From contig NZ_CP046176.1 of the NCBI RefSeq assembly GCF_013009555.1, positions 3,379,501 to 3,443,500 of the forward strand: a DNA stretch of 64,000 nt. Direction: 5' to 3'. The position numbers and the translations under genes were made by a program. The DNA is from Phocaeicola dorei. Its GTDB lineage: Bacteria; Bacteroidota; Bacteroidia; Bacteroidales; Bacteroidaceae. Below the pieces are notes generated by a model. The model made no database searches and was not told the origin of the DNA. It saw nothing but the letters and a program-made list of their open reading frames with translations. Below, piece by piece: positions 61,595-64,000 of this stretch (the first letter of the stretch is position 1; each line of letters opens with the position of its first letter).

Positions 61595-61663
61595 TTTGCT
61601 TTTAGTTAAACGTTAACCGCACCCACACATTCCTATGTGAATGTTTGTGTTTCTTATCGCTTG

Positions 61664-61671
61664 CAAAGATA
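61664..61671 (-). promoter_or_regulatory. Promoter -7 box for the small wHTH gene
   Basis: The reverse strand reads TATCTTTG followed by GCAAG, 70 bp before the ATG. Confidence 0.55.
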
Positions 61672-61744
61672 CACAAAATTATGTTATTCAACACTTTTGC
61701 ATCAAAAAAGTTTGTATTTCTATAAGAAAAAGCGATTTTTCAAC

Positions 61745-62248
61745 CTATTTTTTTTGTTTTTCGAGGTGTTCGCTCCAAATCCTGGCCGCTTCCTCTACCA
61801 TTCTTGCACAAGGACGCTTGGCATAATACTGTTCCGTCCTTGCTTCCGGCGTGGATACTACCGGCTCTTTTCTGGACAATCCCAGCAAATCGGCACACCG
61901 CAGGGCGCCGTTCCGCTTCTTGAATTCTTCGGCCAGTTCCTGCACCAGAGCGTAATTCGCCGCCTTGCTCTCACGGTCTTTCCCCTCGACGGCGCACTTC
62001 TCCAGCCCGGCCAGCAGGAACATGCCGCAAGCAGCACCGCAGGTCTCACGCATCCGCCCTATACCGCCGCCGAAAGAGGCGGACATGTGCAGGGCCTGTT
62101 CACGGGTGAAACCATACAGATCGGCAAAAGCCGTCACTACGGACTGGGAGCAGTTATATCCTTCCCTGAACAAAGCTACAGCCTTTGCCACTCTATCTTC
62201 TTCCCTAACTTCCGGATGCAAACCCAACGTATTCTTGTCTTCCTCCAT
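61745..62248 (-). CDS. C_GCAxxG_C_C family protein
   Basis: A 167-residue probable redox-active protein of the C_GCAxxG_C_C family: GYNCSQSVV, then the hallmark CGAACGMFLLAGLEKC and a further Cys in the C-terminal half (GALRCADLLG, PCARMVEE). The family is thought to have redox or membrane-redox links but is uncharacterised. The start at 62248 is preferred because a strong AAGGAGGTGA sequence lies just upstream, rare for this genome; a longer frame from 62305 would overlap the next gene. It follows the dehydrogenase gene by 43 bp. Confidence 0.85.
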   Translation of the reverse strand: MEEDKNTLGLHPEVREEDRVAKAVALFREGYNCSQSVVTAFADLYGFTREQALHMSASFGGGIGRMRETCGAACGMFLLAGLEKCAVEGKDRESKAANYALVQELAEEFKKRNGALRCADLLGLSRKEPVVSTPEARTEQYYAKRPCARMVEEAARIWSEHLEKQKK

Positions 62249-62291
62249 TCTTCTCACCTCCTTCTTTTCTTCCCGTCTTTTTCCTTTGTTC

Positions 62292-63248
62292 TCATTCCGC
62301 CACATTATTTACAATCTCACCCTTGATAAATCCTTTCAAGTTCCCCACCGCAATCTGCATCAGCCGGACACGGGCTTCTTTCGTGGCCCAGGCGATATGC
62401 GGCGTAATGAAGCAGTTCTTCGCCGTCAGCAAGGGGTTGGTATATTGGGGAGGCTCGGAAGAAAGCACGTCCAGTCCGGCAGCCGCTATCACGCCCTTGT
62501 TCAGTGCGTCGGCCAGGTCTTTCTCGTTTACCAAGGGACCGCGGCCGGTATTTATCAGAATAGCTGTCGGTTTCATAAGGGCCAGGCGGGTGGCATTGAC
62601 CAGTTCTTTGGTATCGGGGGTAAGGGGGCAGTGCAGGCTCACCACGTCACATTCGCAGAAAAGCTCATCCAGCTCCATTTTCCGGATTCCTCCGGGAAGT
62701 TGTGACTGCGGCTTGGAAGTATAGGCGCATACCTGCATTCCGAAAGCGGCAGCAATGCGCGCCGTCGCCTGTCCGGTGTTTCCCAAGCCGATGATTCCCA
62801 GCTTCTTCCCGTCCAGTTCCACCAGGTCGGTATCCCAATAGCAGAAGTCGGGATTATTTGCCCAACGCCCGTGACGGTTGGCATAGGCATAATGGCCTAC
62901 ACGCTGGGTGATGTTCAGTATATGCGCAAAGACCATCTGGGCAACGGAAGCGGTGCTGTAGGCAGGTATGTTGGTGACAATGATGCCCCGCGCTTTCGCA
63001 GCCTGGATGTCCACAATATTATATCCTGTAGCCAGCACGCCGATGTATTTCAAGGCGGGCAGAGCGGCCATATCCTCCGCCGTAATCACCGTTTTATTTG
63101 TAATCAGCACTTCCGCTCCGGCAGAACGCTCCAATAACTCGGCAGGGGCCGTGCGGTCATATACCGTCAGCTCGCCCAACGCCTGCATCTCCTCCCATGA
63201 CAAATCACCGGGATTCAATCCGTAACCGTCTAAAACTACTATTTTCAT
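62292..63248 (-). CDS. D-2-hydroxyacid dehydrogenase (HprA-like)
   Basis: NAD-dependent D-isomer-specific 2-hydroxyacid dehydrogenase, 318 residues, likely reducing hydroxypyruvate or glyoxylate. Rossmann GLGNTGQATARIAAAFG near residue 155, catalytic Arg in LINTGRGPLVNE, Glu and His in the CFITPHIAWATKEAR region. It resembles glycerate dehydrogenase HprA. Substrate is inferred from family only. Confidence 0.87.
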   Translation of the reverse strand: MKIVVLDGYGLNPGDLSWEEMQALGELTVYDRTAPAELLERSAGAEVLITNKTVITAEDMAALPALKYIGVLATGYNIVDIQAAKARGIIVTNIPAYSTASVAQMVFAHILNITQRVGHYAYANRHGRWANNPDFCYWDTDLVELDGKKLGIIGLGNTGQATARIAAAFGMQVCAYTSKPQSQLPGGIRKMELDELFCECDVVSLHCPLTPDTKELVNATRLALMKPTAILINTGRGPLVNEKDLADALNKGVIAAAGLDVLSSEPPQYTNPLLTAKNCFITPHIAWATKEARVRLMQIAVGNLKGFIKGEIVNNVAE

Positions 63249-63293
63249 ATTTTCAAAAATTAAATTTCATATTTTGTTCATTTATTCGGTTAG

Positions 63294-63381
63294 ATTGGAA
63301 CGCGAATGACGCAAATTAACAGCTGCACAGCATGGATATAAACCGGCCGGAAGGTTGGATTTATGTCATTTGCGTTCCAAT
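63294..63381. repeat. MITE-like inverted repeat between rarA and the dehydrogenase gene
   Basis: ATTGGAACGCGAATGAC (63294-63310) is inverted at 63365-63381 with one G-U type change, a 17-bp stem around 54 nt that contain an inner CCGGCCGG palindrome. The right end is followed by a T-rich run. A TTGGAACGC/GCGTTCCAA pair of this kind could be a repeated extragenic element. Confidence 0.55.
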
Positions 63382-63418
63382 TTTTAATTTTATAGCACAG
63401 GATCAATGCTATTCATTT

Positions 63419-64000
63419 TCATTCCTTGAACCGTTCCCCCCAGAGGCTCTGCATCCGTTCCTTTATCTTCGCTTCCTGCGCATTGTTCTGCGGATGCCAG
63501 ATGCGGCTGCCCTTCACCTCGTCCGGCAGGAACTGCTGCTGCACGAAATTGCCCTGATAGGCATGTGCATACTTATAATCCTTGCCATAGCCCAACTGTT
63601 TCATCAGCTTGGTGGGTGCGTTGCGCAGATGCAAGGGAACAGGCAGGTTGCCCGTCTGCCGCACCAGTTCCAGGGCGCTGTTGATCCCCTCGTATGCCGA
63701 GTTGCTCTTAGGGCTGGTGGCCAGATACACCGTAGCTTCCGCCAGCGGGATACGCCCCTCAGGCCATCCTATCTTCATCACGGCATCAAAAGCAGCGTTC
63801 GCCAGGAGCAATGCGTTGGGATTGGCCAGACCGATATCCTCGGCTGCCGAAATGACTAGCCTGCGGGCTATGAAAGCCGGGTCCTCTCCGGCCTCCACCA
63901 TACGCGCCAGCCAGTAGAGCGCCCCGTCCGGATCACTTCCGCGGATGGACTTGATAAAGGCGGAAATGATATCATAATGCATCTCTCCATCCTTGTCATA
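63419..64000 (-). CDS. rarA: Replication-associated recombination protein A, C-terminal part (partial)
   Basis: The C-terminal ~193 residues of RarA/MgsA, a AAA+ ATPase acting at stalled replication forks; the gene runs off the right edge, so the ATPase part is outside the window. DIISAFIKSIRGSDPDGALYWLARM, RRLVISAAEDIGLANP and the closing NFVQQQFLPDEVKGSRIWHP are characteristic. The frame stays open to base 64000. Confidence 0.92.
   Translation of the reverse strand, partial: YDKDGEMHYDIISAFIKSIRGSDPDGALYWLARMVEAGEDPAFIARRLVISAAEDIGLANPNALLLANAAFDAVMKIGWPEGRIPLAEATVYLATSPKSNSAYEGINSALELVRQTGNLPVPLHLRNAPTKLMKQLGYGKDYKYAHAYQGNFVQQQFLPDEVKGSRIWHPQNNAQEAKIKERMQSLWGERFKE

Noticed and set aside
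61637..62705. Two long forward frames opposite the C_GCAxxG and dehydrogenase genes
   Set aside because: Antisense to two good genes; composition biased and no motif.

Overview
The window reads as ordinary chromosome of a gut Bacteroidales bacterium, most likely Phocaeicola (Bacteroides) vulgatus/dorei or a close relative. Evidence: Bacteroidota-type promoters (TAnnTTTG at -7, sometimes TTTG about 19-20 bp upstream), A-rich leaders with little Shine-Dalgarno, Bacteroidales-restricted families (DUF4494, DUF3943, LruC/DUF4842, ISAon1-type IS), an rnf operon led by rseC, and a glutamate-decarboxylase/glutaminase/K+-channel/antiporter neighbourhood. The species is inferred from gene content, not from an alignment.

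Layout. 1-4.3 kb: hisIE, an FtsE-like ATPase, then lysC and lysA separated by a pair of perfect palindromes. 4.3-8 kb: unknown gene, glycosyltransferase, small monooxygenase, and a lysine exporter (LysO) split over two overlapping genes. 8.3-16.3 kb: LolC/E-like permease with an aminotransferase; then a fucose-isomerase-fold protein, DUF4494, YggS, a dihydroorotate-dehydrogenase-like protein and an acyl-CoA ligase. 16.5-27.4 kb: cell-envelope and secreted proteins: a 16-residue-repeat surface protein with its DUF3943 partner, a Crp/Fnr regulator, three exported peptidases (C69, C1, DPP-IV), a Wzi-like outer-membrane protein and a lipocalin-like lipoprotein. 27.6-32.2 kb: aspartase, YitT, LruC lipoprotein. 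32.28-33.71 kb: an intact ISL3/ISAon1-like insertion sequence with an 8-bp target duplication, inserted in the LruC promoter region. 34-36 kb: galE and a nucleotidyltransferase homologue lacking key catalytic residues. 36-41.9 kb: rseC-rnfBCDGEA; RnfG carries an unusual 11-cysteine tail. 42-45.5 kb: threonine deaminase and two transporters. 46-55 kb: the acid-resistance/GABA neighbourhood (gadB, glsA, K+ channel, gadC) with cutC, a large transglutaminase-like lipoprotein and a degraded fucosidase-like fragment in between. 55-64 kb: sensor kinase, nhaA, lepA, an orphan hicB behind a hicA stub, small regulators, a hydroxyacid dehydrogenase and the C-terminal end of rarA (runs off the window).

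How genes work together: GlsA releases glutamate from glutamine, GadB decarboxylates it consuming a proton, and GadC exchanges glutamate for GABA; the K+ channel next to gadC may balance charge, and NhaA lies nearby. Rnf couples ferredoxin/NADH electron flow to ion pumping, and aspartase feeds fumarate to anaerobic respiration. LysC and LysA make diaminopimelate/lysine while LysO may export excess.

No large undescribed multigene system (defence island, BGC, CRISPR) is visible. The most unusual signals are the RnfG Cys-rich tail, the active-site-less nucleotidyltransferase paired with galE, a second Cys-less transglutaminase-like region in the 887-aa lipoprotein, the hicA stub/hicB pair, the 16-residue-repeat protein with DUF3943, repeated leader/operator motifs in the gad region, and at least five different intergenic palindromic repeat types. 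No tRNA or rRNA gene was recognised.
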